From assembly GCF_030733205.1 (NCBI RefSeq), contig NZ_JASHJL010000004.1:165942-229941 (forward strand): 64,000 bases of DNA, written 5' to 3'. Source of the DNA: Mameliella sp. MMSF_3455 (GTDB lineage Bacteria; Pseudomonadota; Alphaproteobacteria; Rhodobacterales; Rhodobacteraceae). Positions 46,294-55,324 of this stretch are shown in pieces. A program made the translations under genes and the position numbers. How positions within the stretch are numbered: the first letter of the stretch is position 1; each line of letters begins with the position of its first letter. The notes beneath the pieces are model-generated. The model worked only from the letters and a program-made list of their open reading frames with translations. It made no database searches and was not told where the DNA came from.

Positions 46294-47253
46294 TCAGGCC
46301 GCCATGATCTCTGCCAGATGCGCGGCGCAGCCCCTGAGTGCGGCGTAGTCGTCGGTGACAAGGTGGACCGGAAACTGGGTCATGTAGGCGTTGAACCGTC
46401 CCTTGTCGGCAAAGGCCTCGGCAAAGCCGAGGTGGAGAAGGTGGGGACCCAGGTGGCGCGTCACGCCGCCGACCAGGTAGATGCCGCCAAAGGGCAGTGT
46501 GACCAGCGCAAGATCTCCGGCGTAGCGACCCAGGAAACGCACGAAGAGACCTGCGGCACGTCGCGCGCGGGGCTCGCCGGCCTCGAAGGCGGCCATGATC
46601 TCGGCCGCCGGCAGCGGCAGGCCGTCGCCCTCGTCATGGCAGACCCAGGCATGGAGACGTTCCAACCCGCGGCCCGACAGGATCTCCTCGAGACCCGGGT
46701 GCCCGGTCCTTTCGGCCACCCAGTCGACCAGCCGCATTTCCTCGGTGTCCCGCGCCAGCAGCGAGACATGGCCAGCCTCCGCCGGGGGCACCAGAGTGCG
46801 CGCGCCCTGCGTGTAGACGGGCACGGCGTTCAGCCCGGTGCCCACGTTCACCACCAGCCGCACGGCGTCGGCCGGTGCCTCGCGCCCGGTCAGGATCGGC
46901 GACAGGCTGTCCTGGCCAAGGTGTGCGACGGAATAGCCTTGCGCCTGAAGGTCGTTCAGAACCGCGACCCGCGCGGCACCGGTCCGCGCCTTGAGCGAAG
47001 CCGAGTCCACCGTCCAGTCGAGGTTCGTCAGGGTGCCGACCCCATCGTGTACCGGCCCGGCCATGTCGACGCAGACACCGACGGGGGCCACTTGCTGTTC
47101 TGCAAGATAGCTGTCGAGGATCGGTTCGATCCCGGCATTTTCAGAGTTGCGAAAGCGGCGAATGCTGTCCTCTTGCACCTGGCCGTCCCGGCAAAGGGCG
47201 ACCCGCGTGTTGGTGCCTCCGATGTCGGCGACAACGGTAAGCTCTTGCGTCAT
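46294..47253 (-). CDS. glk: glucokinase
   Basis: Glk phosphorylates free glucose to glucose-6-phosphate using ATP, feeding the products of the two glycosidases here into central metabolism. The 319-residue enzyme has the phosphate motif VVADIGGTNTRVAL (Asp10), the catalytic aspartate segment AVLNDLQAQGYSV and the glucose-binding GTGLNAVPVY. A third motif reads LPFGGIYLVGGVTRHL. The ATG at 47253 lies 11 bp after the beta-glucosidase stop, so these two plus aglR form one operon. Length and motifs fit the bacterial hexokinase-like Glk. Confidence 0.94.
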   Translation of the reverse strand: MTQELTVVADIGGTNTRVALCRDGQVQEDSIRRFRNSENAGIEPILDSYLAEQQVAPVGVCVDMAGPVHDGVGTLTNLDWTVDSASLKARTGAARVAVLNDLQAQGYSVAHLGQDSLSPILTGREAPADAVRLVVNVGTGLNAVPVYTQGARTLVPPAEAGHVSLLARDTEEMRLVDWVAERTGHPGLEEILSGRGLERLHAWVCHDEGDGLPLPAAEIMAAFEAGEPRARRAAGLFVRFLGRYAGDLALVTLPFGGIYLVGGVTRHLGPHLLHLGFAEAFADKGRFNAYMTQFPVHLVTDDYAALRGCAAHLAEIMAA

Positions 47254-47264
47254 GACGTGGCCTT

Positions 47265-48587
47265 TCAGGTGGTCAGGGCTTTGGCAAGCGCGTGATACGA
47301 TGCCTTGGGCGTCCGCGCCAAGGTCTCGAAATCGACATGGACAAGGCCAAAGCGCTTTTCGTACCCAAGTGCCCATTCGTAATTGTCCAGAAGCGACCAG
47401 GTGAAATACCCCTTGAGGGGGACCCCCTCGGCGATGGCCTGCCGCACCTTGTCCAGATGGGCGTCCAGGTAGACGGTGCGGGCCGGATCCTCGATCCTGC
47501 CGTCCTTCAGCACGTCTGCCGAGGCCATGCCGTTCTCCGTGACGTAGAGGGGTAGGTCGCCGGTATAGTCGCGGGCGGTGCGAGTCAGGAATTTGTAGAG
47601 ACCCTCGGGATAGATTTCCCAGTCCATGAAGGTCTTGGGCAGCGGCCCTTCGACCTCGCGGTAATCGGGCCAGGGATGGCCGGCGGGGGCGATGAGCTTG
47701 CGCGTGTAGTAGTTGATCCCGCACCAGTCGAGCGGGGCGGTGATCGTTCCGAAATCCTCATGCCAACCCTTGGGCAGATGTGGCTCCAGCCCCTCCAGCG
47801 CGGCTGTCGGATAGGCCCCCTTGAACACGCCGCTCAAGAACCAGTGGTTATAGATTGCGTCGTAGCGGTCGGCGGCGGCGTGGGCGGCCGCGCTGTCGTC
47901 GGCAGGGTCGGCCCATTCCATGTTGAAGACGCCGCCAAGGTTTTTCATGCCCAGTCCGCGCATGGTGTCGATGGCGCGGCCATGTGCCAGCAGGACGTGG
48001 TGCATGGCGCGGGCCGTGGCCCGGATATCCCGGACGCCCGGCGCATGGTGGCCGTCGAAATGGCTCAACCAGGCGACGCACCAGGGCTCGTTGATGGGCG
48101 CGACGGAAAACATCCGGTCGCCGATGCGCTCCATGATGATCTGGGTGTAATCCGCGAACCAGCCCGCGATATCCCGGTTGCGCCATCCGCCGAGGTCCAG
48201 CAGGGGCGAGGGCAATTCCCAGTGATAGAGCGTGGCGCAAGGCTTGAGACCGCGATCCAGCAACGAGTCGGTCAGGCGGTCGTAGAAATCCAGCCCCTCC
48301 TGGTTCACCGGCCCGCGCCCCTCGGGCAGAACGCGCGCCCAGCTGAGTGAAAAGCGGTAGGCGTCGAACCCGGCCTGTGCGACCAGGTCCAGGTCTTCGC
48401 CGTACCGGTGGTAGTGGTCGCAGGCCTTGTCGCCGTTCTCGAAGCGGACGACGTTGCCGGGGGTGGCGGCGAAATCGTCCCATTGGGTGCGCCCGGCGCC
48501 GCCATAGGCGTGACCCTCGATCTGGTAGCTAGAGGTGGCGCAGCCGAAGAGAAAATCCTCGGGGAAGTCAGATCTCTGGTGTTTCAT
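47265..48587 (-). CDS. beta-glucosidase, GH1 family
   Basis: This retaining glycosidase releases glucose from beta-glucosides such as cellobiose. The 440-residue protein has the full GH1 barrel, with DFLFGCATSSYQIEG at the start. The acid/base is Glu167 in NEPW and the nucleophile is Glu351 in YVTENGMAS. SWARVLPEG and WSLLDNYEWALGYEKRFGL complete the aglycone and sugar sites. I start at the ATG 48587; a TTG two codons earlier is possible. No signal peptide is present, so it acts in the cytoplasm on imported sugar. It is 9 bp after aglR and 11 bp before glk. Confidence 0.95.
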   Translation of the reverse strand: MKHQRSDFPEDFLFGCATSSYQIEGHAYGGAGRTQWDDFAATPGNVVRFENGDKACDHYHRYGEDLDLVAQAGFDAYRFSLSWARVLPEGRGPVNQEGLDFYDRLTDSLLDRGLKPCATLYHWELPSPLLDLGGWRNRDIAGWFADYTQIIMERIGDRMFSVAPINEPWCVAWLSHFDGHHAPGVRDIRATARAMHHVLLAHGRAIDTMRGLGMKNLGGVFNMEWADPADDSAAAHAAADRYDAIYNHWFLSGVFKGAYPTAALEGLEPHLPKGWHEDFGTITAPLDWCGINYYTRKLIAPAGHPWPDYREVEGPLPKTFMDWEIYPEGLYKFLTRTARDYTGDLPLYVTENGMASADVLKDGRIEDPARTVYLDAHLDKVRQAIAEGVPLKGYFTWSLLDNYEWALGYEKRFGLVHVDFETLARTPKASYHALAKALTT

Positions 48588-48596
48588 GTTCAACCT

Positions 48597-49619
48597 TCAT
48601 TGCGCGGGTCCGGTCGAGCTTCCGATGATCAGCTCGGCCTCCATCAACTGGGTCAGGGGTGCATGCGCAGGGGTGCGGATCAGCTCCAGCAGCATTTCCG
48701 CGGCCCGCATCCCGGCCAGGCGTACCGAAGACCGCGTGGCGGTAAAAATCGGCACGTCGTGGCCATTGCGCAAATAGCCCAGGTCGTCGTCGTGCGTGAT
48801 GACGGATACGTCCCGCCCCATTTCCAGCCCGGCCTCGTGGATCGCCCGGCGGACGCCAATGGCGGTGATCATCGAGGACACCAGGAAGCCGGTGGGCGGG
48901 TTGGCCAGCGACAGCATCTCTGCCGCGCTGCGGTAGCCATAGATCTCTGTCATCTCTTCGGAGCGCATCAGCGCCGGGTCCGGCGCGATGCCCCGGTCGG
49001 TCAACGCCCCCTCATAGGCAACGCGGCGGCGGTGGGCGAAATCCATGAACTCCAGCCCGTTGATCAATGCAATCCGCCGGTGCCCGAGATCCAGCAGGAA
49101 CTCGGTCGCGCGCTGAAAGGCGCGCCCATTGTTGGTGTCCAGCCAGGAATAGGGGAGGCTGACCTGAGAGGCCCGGCCATGCACGACGAAAGGCAACCCC
49201 AGTTCGGTCAGCAGGGCGATCCGGCTGTCGGTCATGCGTGGACCGTGAACGATGATCCCGTCGACATTGCCGCGGTTTCGGATCGAACGATAGGCCTGTT
49301 CCTCGTCCTTGTCGTCGACGAGGCTGATGACCACCTCGTAGCCCGCCTTGGAATAGGTCTGACCGGCGCCGGCGATGAAGTCGCCGAAGATCGGATTCAC
49401 CATCTCGTGCTGGTCGCTGATCGGAAGGACGTGACCGATGGCATGGGCGCGTCCCGTGGCGAGCCCCTTGGCCCTGGCGTTGGGGCTGTAGTTCAACTCC
49501 TGCGCGGCACGCAAAACCTTTTCTCGGGTCTTTTCGCTGACCTCGGGGTAACCGTTCAGCGCGCGGCTGACGGTGGTCTGGGAAAGGTTGAGGTGCTCGG
49601 CGAGCTGTTTCAGGTTCAT
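48597..49619 (-). CDS. aglR: LacI-family repressor of the alpha-glucoside locus
   Basis: The 340-residue regulator has an N-terminal LacI helix-turn-helix (MNLKQLAEHLNLSQTTVSRALNGYPEVSEKTREKV). The periplasmic-binding-protein-like sensor domain carries IFGDFIAGAGQTYSKAGYEV, the VDGIIVHG segment and a final FTATRSSVRLAGMRAAEMLLEL block. It is divergent from aglE, with two palindromes built on the CAAAGCGCTTTG type in the gap, so it should repress both directions until an alpha-glucoside or derivative binds. The N-terminal helix-turn-helix fixes the ATG at 49619; an upstream extension is spurious. Confidence 0.92.
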   Translation of the reverse strand: MNLKQLAEHLNLSQTTVSRALNGYPEVSEKTREKVLRAAQELNYSPNARAKGLATGRAHAIGHVLPISDQHEMVNPIFGDFIAGAGQTYSKAGYEVVISLVDDKDEEQAYRSIRNRGNVDGIIVHGPRMTDSRIALLTELGLPFVVHGRASQVSLPYSWLDTNNGRAFQRATEFLLDLGHRRIALINGLEFMDFAHRRRVAYEGALTDRGIAPDPALMRSEEMTEIYGYRSAAEMLSLANPPTGFLVSSMITAIGVRRAIHEAGLEMGRDVSVITHDDDLGYLRNGHDVPIFTATRSSVRLAGMRAAEMLLELIRTPAHAPLTQLMEAELIIGSSTGPAQ

Positions 49620-49625
49620 GTCCTG

Positions 49626-49655
49626 ATAAGGCTCAAAGCGCTTCGGATTTGTCAA
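49626..49655 (-). promoter_or_regulatory. aglR promoter with embedded operator
   Basis: On the minus strand TTGACA (49655-49650) and CCTTAT (49631-49626) are 18 bp apart, and CAAAGCGCTTCG (49634-49645) lies between them. The expected start point (about 49620) falls at or near the ATG at 49619, so the aglR transcript might be leaderless or nearly so. Repressor on the spacer would block polymerase, giving autoregulation. Confidence 0.5.
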
Positions 49656-49738
49656 GAGAAGACAGCATGGCCGTTGCTGTGTTGCAGAAAGCTTAGCCGC
49701 GATGCGGCATGGAAATTCCAACAGGAAAAGGTGAATCG

Positions 49739-49788
49739 TTGACAGGCTGGGTCGAGTCGCAGATAGTGACCGCACCCAAAGCGCTTTG
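49739..49788 (+). promoter_or_regulatory. aglE promoter and AglR operator
   Basis: TTGACA (49739-49744), a 17-bp spacer and GATAGT (49762-49767) form a strong promoter. The perfect palindrome CAAAGCGCTTTG (49777-49788) covers the expected start point, the classic repression position for a LacI-type protein. It lies 143 bp from the matching site in the aglR promoter, allowing loop formation. Confidence 0.75.
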
Positions 49789-49863
49789 AGAAACGTTGGT
49801 TTCGACGGGTGTGGGACACGCAGGAGAGCCCGCGCAGGGTGGCGCGGGATGGGAGGATAACCA

Positions 49864-51129
49864 ATGAAGTCACCGTTTTACCTGAGCGTCGCGGCCCTGG
49901 CCCTGGGCGCCGGCATGGCGCAGGCCGAAAAGCTCACCGTCTTTGGTCCATGGCTGGGCCCGGACCAGGAGTTGGCCGAGGCTGTTCTGGATGCCTTTGC
50001 CGAGCAGTCGGGCCATGACGTGTCCTATGTCGGCTCGGACAGTTTCGAACAGCAGATCGTCGTGGATGCAGAGGCGGGTTCGGCGCCGCATGTCGCCATT
50101 TTCCCGCAGCCGGGCCTGGCCGCAGATATGGCGTCCCGCGGTTTCCTGACCCCGCTCAAGGATGGCACCGGCGACTGGATCCGCGAGAATTACGCGGCAG
50201 GCGAAAGCTGGGTCGACCTGGGCACATACGCCGATCAGGAGGGCGCCGAGAAACTGTTCGGCTTCTTCTACAAGGTCGATGTGAAATCCCTTGTCTGGTA
50301 CAATCCCGAGAACTTTCTCGATTTCGGCTACGAAGTGCCCGAGACGATGGAAGAGCTTCGCGAACTCGAACAGATGATGATCGACGATGGCGAAACGCCG
50401 TGGTGTGTCGGTCTTGGGTCGGGCGGTGCGACCGGTTGGCCGGCGACGGACTGGGTCGAGGACCTGATGCTGCGCACCCAGCCGCCCGAGGTCTATGACC
50501 AGTGGGTCGCCAACGAGATCCCCTTCGATGATCCCCGCGTGGTGGCCGCGATCGAGGAATTCGGCACCTTCATCGAGGATGGCAAGGTCGCCGGTGGCCG
50601 TGGGGCCGTCGCGTCGACCGATTTCCGCGACAGCCCCAAAGGCCTGTTCTCGGCGCCGCCACAGTGCATGATGCACCGTCAGGCCTCTTTCATTCCGACC
50701 TTCTTCCCCGAGGGCACCGAGGTGGGCCTTGACGCCGATTTCTTCTACTTCCCCGCCTACGAGAGCAAGGATCTGGGGCAGCCGGTTCTTGGCGCGGGCA
50801 CGCTCTGGGCGATCACCAACGAGAACCAGGCCGCGCACGACCTGATCGCGTTCCTGCAGACCACCGAGGCGCATGAGATCTGGATGGCCAACGGCGGGTT
50901 CATGACGCCGCTGAAATCGGTCGATCCGTCCAAGTTCAAGGACGAGGCCACTGCCAAGATGAACCAGATCCTGCTGGACGCGACGACCTTCCGCTTTGAC
51001 GGGTCGGACCTGATGCCCGGTGGCGTGGGCGCGGGCAGCTTCTGGACCGGCATGGTCGATTATGCCGGCGGCAAGCCCGCCGCTGAGGTCGCCGCCGAAA
51101 TCCAGGACAGCTGGGACTCGCTCAAGTAA
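49864..51129 (+). CDS. aglE: alpha-glucoside ABC transporter substrate-binding protein
   Basis: The 421-residue periplasmic protein captures alpha-glucosides (sucrose, maltose, trehalose type) for import. A signal peptide MKSPFYLSVAALALGAGMAQA precedes the mature start EKLTVFGPWLGPDQ. The fold is the type 1 extracellular-solute-binding one, with VWYNPENFLDFGYEVPETMEEL, TGWPATDWVEDLML and SKFKDEATAKMNQIL near the end. It is the first gene of aglEFGAK, directly behind the AglR operator. The gap to aglF is 80 bp. Confidence 0.93.
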   Translation: MKSPFYLSVAALALGAGMAQAEKLTVFGPWLGPDQELAEAVLDAFAEQSGHDVSYVGSDSFEQQIVVDAEAGSAPHVAIFPQPGLAADMASRGFLTPLKDGTGDWIRENYAAGESWVDLGTYADQEGAEKLFGFFYKVDVKSLVWYNPENFLDFGYEVPETMEELRELEQMMIDDGETPWCVGLGSGGATGWPATDWVEDLMLRTQPPEVYDQWVANEIPFDDPRVVAAIEEFGTFIEDGKVAGGRGAVASTDFRDSPKGLFSAPPQCMMHRQASFIPTFFPEGTEVGLDADFFYFPAYESKDLGQPVLGAGTLWAITNENQAAHDLIAFLQTTEAHEIWMANGGFMTPLKSVDPSKFKDEATAKMNQILLDATTFRFDGSDLMPGGVGAGSFWTGMVDYAGGKPAAEVAAEIQDSWDSLK

Positions 51130-51209
51130 TTGCGCCAATCGACGGGCTGCCCCGCTGTGTCGGGGCCGCCCGCATCGACAGCCCAAACAAGGGAACAGGG
51201 GGGACCGTC

Positions 51210-52211
51210 ATGCATCCGGCATTGCAGGGGCTTCTGACAATCGTGATCGGCGTGGGGGCCTGCCTCAGTTATTTCTGGGCGTCGAACCAGTTTCTCGACC
51301 GAGTTCTTTTCCCGGCCAAGGGGCCGAATGCGGGGCGCAACATCAACCGTGCCAACATGATCCGGCCCTGGCTGTTCCTGTTTCCGGCGCTCTTCGCGCT
51401 GACGCTCTACCTTGCCTACCCGGTTTTCGAGACGCTGCGCCTGTCGCTGACCGACCGTGACCAGGGCGGCGCTTTCATCGGCTTGGCGAACTACACGCAG
51501 ATGATGGGCGAATCCAAGTTCTGGGAGGCGATGGGCAACAACATGCTCTGGCTGATTGTCGTGCCTGCGCTGTCCACGGCGTTTGGCCTGCTGGCGGCGC
51601 AGCTGACGGACCGGATTTCCTGGGGCAATATCGCCAAGTCATTGATCTTCATGCCGATGGCGATTTCCTTTGTCGGCGCGGCGGTGATCTGGAAACTGGT
51701 CTACGACGCGCGCCCGCCTGATGCCGAACAGATCGGCGTTCTGAACGCGATCTACGTTTCGCTGACCGGCAATGATCCGCAGCAATGGCTGACGATCCCT
51801 TTCTGGAACAACTTCTTCCTGATGATCGTCCTGGTCTGGATCCAGACCGGTTTCGCGATGGTGATCCTGTCGGCGGCCCTGCGCGGTATCCCCGAGGAGA
51901 CCGTCGAAGCCGCGATCGTGGATGGCGCCAACCCGTTCCAGATCTTCTTCAAGATCAAGGTGCCGCAGATCATGCCGACCATCATGGTGGTCTGGACAAC
52001 AATCACGCTGGTCGTGCTCAAGATCTTCGACATCGTCTTTGCGATGACCAATGGCCAATGGGGCACGCAGGTGCTGGCCAACTACATGTTCGACAAGCTG
52101 TTCCGCGCCAATGACTGGGGCGTGGGCTCGGCCTCGGCCATCGTCATCATGTTGCTGGTCACGCCGATCCTGGTCTGGAACGTGCGGCAGGCCCGCAAGG
52201 AAATGCGGTAA
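51210..52211 (+). CDS. aglF: alpha-glucoside ABC transporter permease AglF
   Basis: The 333-residue inner-membrane permease has about eight helices and the EAA loop GIPEETVEAAIVDGANPFQIFF (about residues 230-251) that contacts the ATPase. The first helix and a basic stretch (FPAKGPNAGRNINRANMIRPW) precede the transport core. It is of the MalF-like group with a periplasmic section near YDARPPDAEQIGVLNAIYVSLTG. The ATG at 51210 follows GGGGGGACCGTC. It pairs with AglG, which starts 12 bp after its stop. Confidence 0.92.
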   Translation: MHPALQGLLTIVIGVGACLSYFWASNQFLDRVLFPAKGPNAGRNINRANMIRPWLFLFPALFALTLYLAYPVFETLRLSLTDRDQGGAFIGLANYTQMMGESKFWEAMGNNMLWLIVVPALSTAFGLLAAQLTDRISWGNIAKSLIFMPMAISFVGAAVIWKLVYDARPPDAEQIGVLNAIYVSLTGNDPQQWLTIPFWNNFFLMIVLVWIQTGFAMVILSAALRGIPEETVEAAIVDGANPFQIFFKIKVPQIMPTIMVVWTTITLVVLKIFDIVFAMTNGQWGTQVLANYMFDKLFRANDWGVGSASAIVIMLLVTPILVWNVRQARKEMR

Positions 52212-52223
52212 GGGAGCGGGATC

Positions 52224-53558
52224 ATGGACAATATCGCAGGTCACAAGTCCTCGCTCACCTGGGCGGTTCATATCTCGGTCGTGCTCTTGGTGGCGCTCTG
52301 GCTGTTCCCGACGGTTGGGCTGTTTGTCTCCTCTTTCCGGACGGCGGACCAGATCGCATCATCCGGCTGGTGGAACGCGCTGTTTCCGACCGAACAGTCG
52401 CTGACCCTGCGCACGGACACCCCCGAGGCGCAGGTGCAGCAGGACGGGGTCTATGTGCTCGAGGGCAACCTGTTCGCCGTCGAGGGGCGCGAGACTGCCC
52501 CGATCTCTTCTTTCGGGGTGTCCTCGCGCGATATTTCGGCTTTCGCGCCCGGTGACACGGCCGAAATGCGGCGTGGCGGGACGATCACCGTACAGGAAAA
52601 CGGCGATTACCGGGTGGAATCGGAAGAGGAAATTCGCGGTGGTCGCGGTATACGCATCTTCGTCACCGCCGAGATCCCACCGGAATTCACCCTGCGCAAC
52701 TATGACACGGTCCTGGGGCAGGATGTGCTCAAGAACCTTGGCATCTACCTTGTGGCGGCTGTGGTGCTCTGGGGGGCCATGCGCTACACGCTGGCCGCTC
52801 AGCCTGCACTGGTGGCGCAGGGGGCGCCGGTTGTGGGCGGGCTGATCTTCTTTGTGCTCTTGGCGGCCACTTTCGGCCTCTCCAGCGGTGCCGCTGAGGG
52901 GGCGCAGACAACCGACGACATGGGGCGGGCCTTTTTCAGCACCCTGACGGTGACGGTCCCGGCCACGATCATCCCCATCGTCGTGGCCGCCTTTGCCGCC
53001 TATGCGCTGGCCTGGATGGATTTCCCGGGGCGTGCATTGCTGATCGCCTTTGTCGTGGGCCTCTTGGTGGTGCCGTTGCAACTGGCGCTGATCCCGCTGT
53101 TGAAGCTGCACCTGGCCATCGGTATCGGCAAAGGGTATCTTGGCGTCTGGCTGGCACACACCGGCTTTGGCCTGCCGCTGGCGGTCTACCTGCTGCGAAA
53201 TTACATGGCCGGCCTGCCGCGGGACATCATCGAGAATGCCCGCGTGGATGGCGCGACAGAGTTCCAGATCTTTACCAAGATCATCCTGCCTCTGTCTTTC
53301 CCGGCGCTGGCCAGTTTCGCGATCTTCCAGTTCCTCTGGACATGGAACGACCTGCTGGTAGCCAAGGTCTTCCTGATCGACGCGACGGGCCAGACCACGG
53401 TCATGACCAACCAGATCGTCGAGCTGCTGGGCACGCGCGGCGGCAACTGGGAAATCCTGGCAACCGCGGCCTTTGTCAGCATCGCGGTGCCGCTGGTCGT
53501 CTTTTTTGCCATGCAACGCTACCTCGTGCGCGGCCTGCTGGCCGGCTCTGTCAAGTGA
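52224..53558 (+). CDS. aglG: alpha-glucoside ABC transporter permease AglG, with large insertion
   Basis: The 444-residue permease is longer than common MalG-type proteins (about 280-380). After a first helix (VHISVVLLVALWLFPTVGLF) comes a periplasmic insertion of roughly residues 45-155. It has the segments VLEGNLFAVEGRETAPISSF and IRGGRGIRIFVTAEIPPEFTL. Two extra hydrophobic stretches follow (NLGIYLVAAVVLWGAMRYTL and VVGGLIFFVLLAATFGLS). The conserved core then starts, with the EAA loop GLPRDIIENARVDGATEFQ. The insertion is uniform in base composition and is probably original to the Roseobacter AglG type. Confidence 0.91.
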   Translation: MDNIAGHKSSLTWAVHISVVLLVALWLFPTVGLFVSSFRTADQIASSGWWNALFPTEQSLTLRTDTPEAQVQQDGVYVLEGNLFAVEGRETAPISSFGVSSRDISAFAPGDTAEMRRGGTITVQENGDYRVESEEEIRGGRGIRIFVTAEIPPEFTLRNYDTVLGQDVLKNLGIYLVAAVVLWGAMRYTLAAQPALVAQGAPVVGGLIFFVLLAATFGLSSGAAEGAQTTDDMGRAFFSTLTVTVPATIIPIVVAAFAAYALAWMDFPGRALLIAFVVGLLVVPLQLALIPLLKLHLAIGIGKGYLGVWLAHTGFGLPLAVYLLRNYMAGLPRDIIENARVDGATEFQIFTKIILPLSFPALASFAIFQFLWTWNDLLVAKVFLIDATGQTTVMTNQIVELLGTRGGNWEILATAAFVSIAVPLVVFFAMQRYLVRGLLAGSVK

Positions 53559-53649
53559 ACACTGCGCCCCGGGCCTGGTCCGGGGCCGAACCCTGCGGGC
53601 GCCGGGACAGGAGGTCCCGGGACAAGCCCCCGACGCGAAGGACCATGAC

Positions 53650-55302
53650 ATGAACGCGCAACTTCAAACCCAGACCGATGCTGGCGCAGACAAGGACTGG
53701 TGGCGTGGAGCGGTGATCTACCAGATCTACCCGCGCAGTTACCAGGACAGCAACGGCGACGGCGTGGGCGACCTAAACGGCATCACGGCACGGCTGCCCT
53801 ATGTGGCCAGCCTGGGGGTCGATGCGATCTGGATCTCGCCTTTTTTCACCTCGCCGATGAAGGACTTCGGCTATGACGTCAGCGACTACTGCGACGTCGA
53901 TCCGATGTTCGGCACCCTGTCGGATTTCGACGTCATGGTGGATACGGCGCACAAGCTGGGCATTCGCGTGATGATCGATCTCGTTTTGTCCCATACCTCG
54001 GACCAGCATCCCTGGTTTGCGCAGAGCCGCGCCAACCGCGACAATCCGAAGGCGGACTGGTACGTCTGGGCCGATCCCAAGCCCGACGGCAATCCGCCCA
54101 ACAATTGGCTGTCGATCTTCGGTGGCCCGGCCTGGCAATGGGATGCGCGGCGCGAACAGTATTACCTGCACAACTTCCTGACCGAGCAGCCGGACCTGAA
54201 CTTTCACAATCCGGATGTGCAGGACGCACTGTTGAACGTCGTGCGTTTCTGGCTGGATCGCGGCGTCGACGGGTTCCGCCTGGATACGATCAACTTCTAC
54301 GTCCACGATCAGCAGCTGCGCGACAACCCGCCCTTGCCGGTGGATCAGCGTGATGCCTCCATCGCGCCCCGTGTGAACCCGTACAACCACCAGTTGCATC
54401 TCTACGACAAGAACCGGCCCGAAAACCTCGACTTCCTGGCCCGCTTCCGGGCGGTGCTGGACGAATACAACGCCACCACGGCCGTGGGAGAGGTCGGTGA
54501 CGCCCAGAAGGGGTTGGAGATCATGGGCGAGTACACCGCCGGGGACGACCGCGTGCACATGTGCTATTCCTTCGAGTTCCTCTCGGGCAGCCAGCCGGAC
54601 GCGGCGCGCATTGCAGACGTGATGGAGCGGGTGGATACGTTGGTGCCGGACGGCTGGGCCTGCTGGGCCTTTTCCAACCATGACGTCGTGCGCCATGCCA
54701 GCCGGTGGGAGCTGACGCCCTCCGCGCAAAAGGCCTTTGCCACGCTGATGATGTGCCTGCGCGGGTCGGTCTGCATCTACCAGGGCGAGGAACTGGGCCT
54801 GCCGGAGGCAGACGTGCCTTTCGAGGACCTGCAGGATCCCTACGGGATCGAGTTCTGGCCCGAGTTCAAGGGGCGCGACGGATGCCGTACGCCGATGGTC
54901 TGGGAAAAGTCCAACCAGAGTGGCGGCTTTACCACTGGCGATCCCTGGCTGCCGGTCAGTCATGCGCATCTGGGCCACGCGGTGTCCGAGCAGGAGCATG
55001 ATCCAGGCGCGCTCTTGCACCATTATCGAAAGGCGATCCATTTCCGTGCGGCCCATCCCGCGTTGGTCAAAGGGGCGCATGACAAGGTCCGCGCCACCGG
55101 CAGCGTCGTGCATTTCATCCGCAGTCACGAGGGCGAGGAGGTCTTTGTTGCCGTCAACATGAGCGCCGACCCCGCAGTGATCGAGATGCCCGCCGGCGAT
55201 TGGCAGCAGATCGGGCAGGAACTGGGCAGCGCCACGGCCGCACCGGATGGCAAGCTGCATCTTGGCCCCTGGCAACCCACGCTGGCGCGGCGGCAGGCAT
55301 GA
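53650..55302 (+). CDS. aglA: alpha-glucosidase, GH13 family
   Basis: AglA hydrolyses imported alpha-glucosides in the cytoplasm. The 550-residue enzyme shows the GH13 regions in order: DLVLSHTSDQHPWF, the nucleophile Asp212 in GFRLDTINF, the acid/base Glu281 in AVGEVGD and Asp345 in FSNHDVVRH. A C-terminal beta domain ends the protein. No signal peptide is present; the start MNAQLQTQTDAGADKDWW at 53650 suits a cytoplasmic enzyme. It is the fourth gene of aglEFGAK, 91 bp after aglG, and AglK starts 22 bp after it. Confidence 0.95.
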   Translation: MNAQLQTQTDAGADKDWWRGAVIYQIYPRSYQDSNGDGVGDLNGITARLPYVASLGVDAIWISPFFTSPMKDFGYDVSDYCDVDPMFGTLSDFDVMVDTAHKLGIRVMIDLVLSHTSDQHPWFAQSRANRDNPKADWYVWADPKPDGNPPNNWLSIFGGPAWQWDARREQYYLHNFLTEQPDLNFHNPDVQDALLNVVRFWLDRGVDGFRLDTINFYVHDQQLRDNPPLPVDQRDASIAPRVNPYNHQLHLYDKNRPENLDFLARFRAVLDEYNATTAVGEVGDAQKGLEIMGEYTAGDDRVHMCYSFEFLSGSQPDAARIADVMERVDTLVPDGWACWAFSNHDVVRHASRWELTPSAQKAFATLMMCLRGSVCIYQGEELGLPEADVPFEDLQDPYGIEFWPEFKGRDGCRTPMVWEKSNQSGGFTTGDPWLPVSHAHLGHAVSEQEHDPGALLHHYRKAIHFRAAHPALVKGAHDKVRATGSVVHFIRSHEGEEVFVAVNMSADPAVIEMPAGDWQQIGQELGSATAAPDGKLHLGPWQPTLARRQA

Positions 55303-55324
55303 CAAGGAAAAAGGGGGAGGGGAC

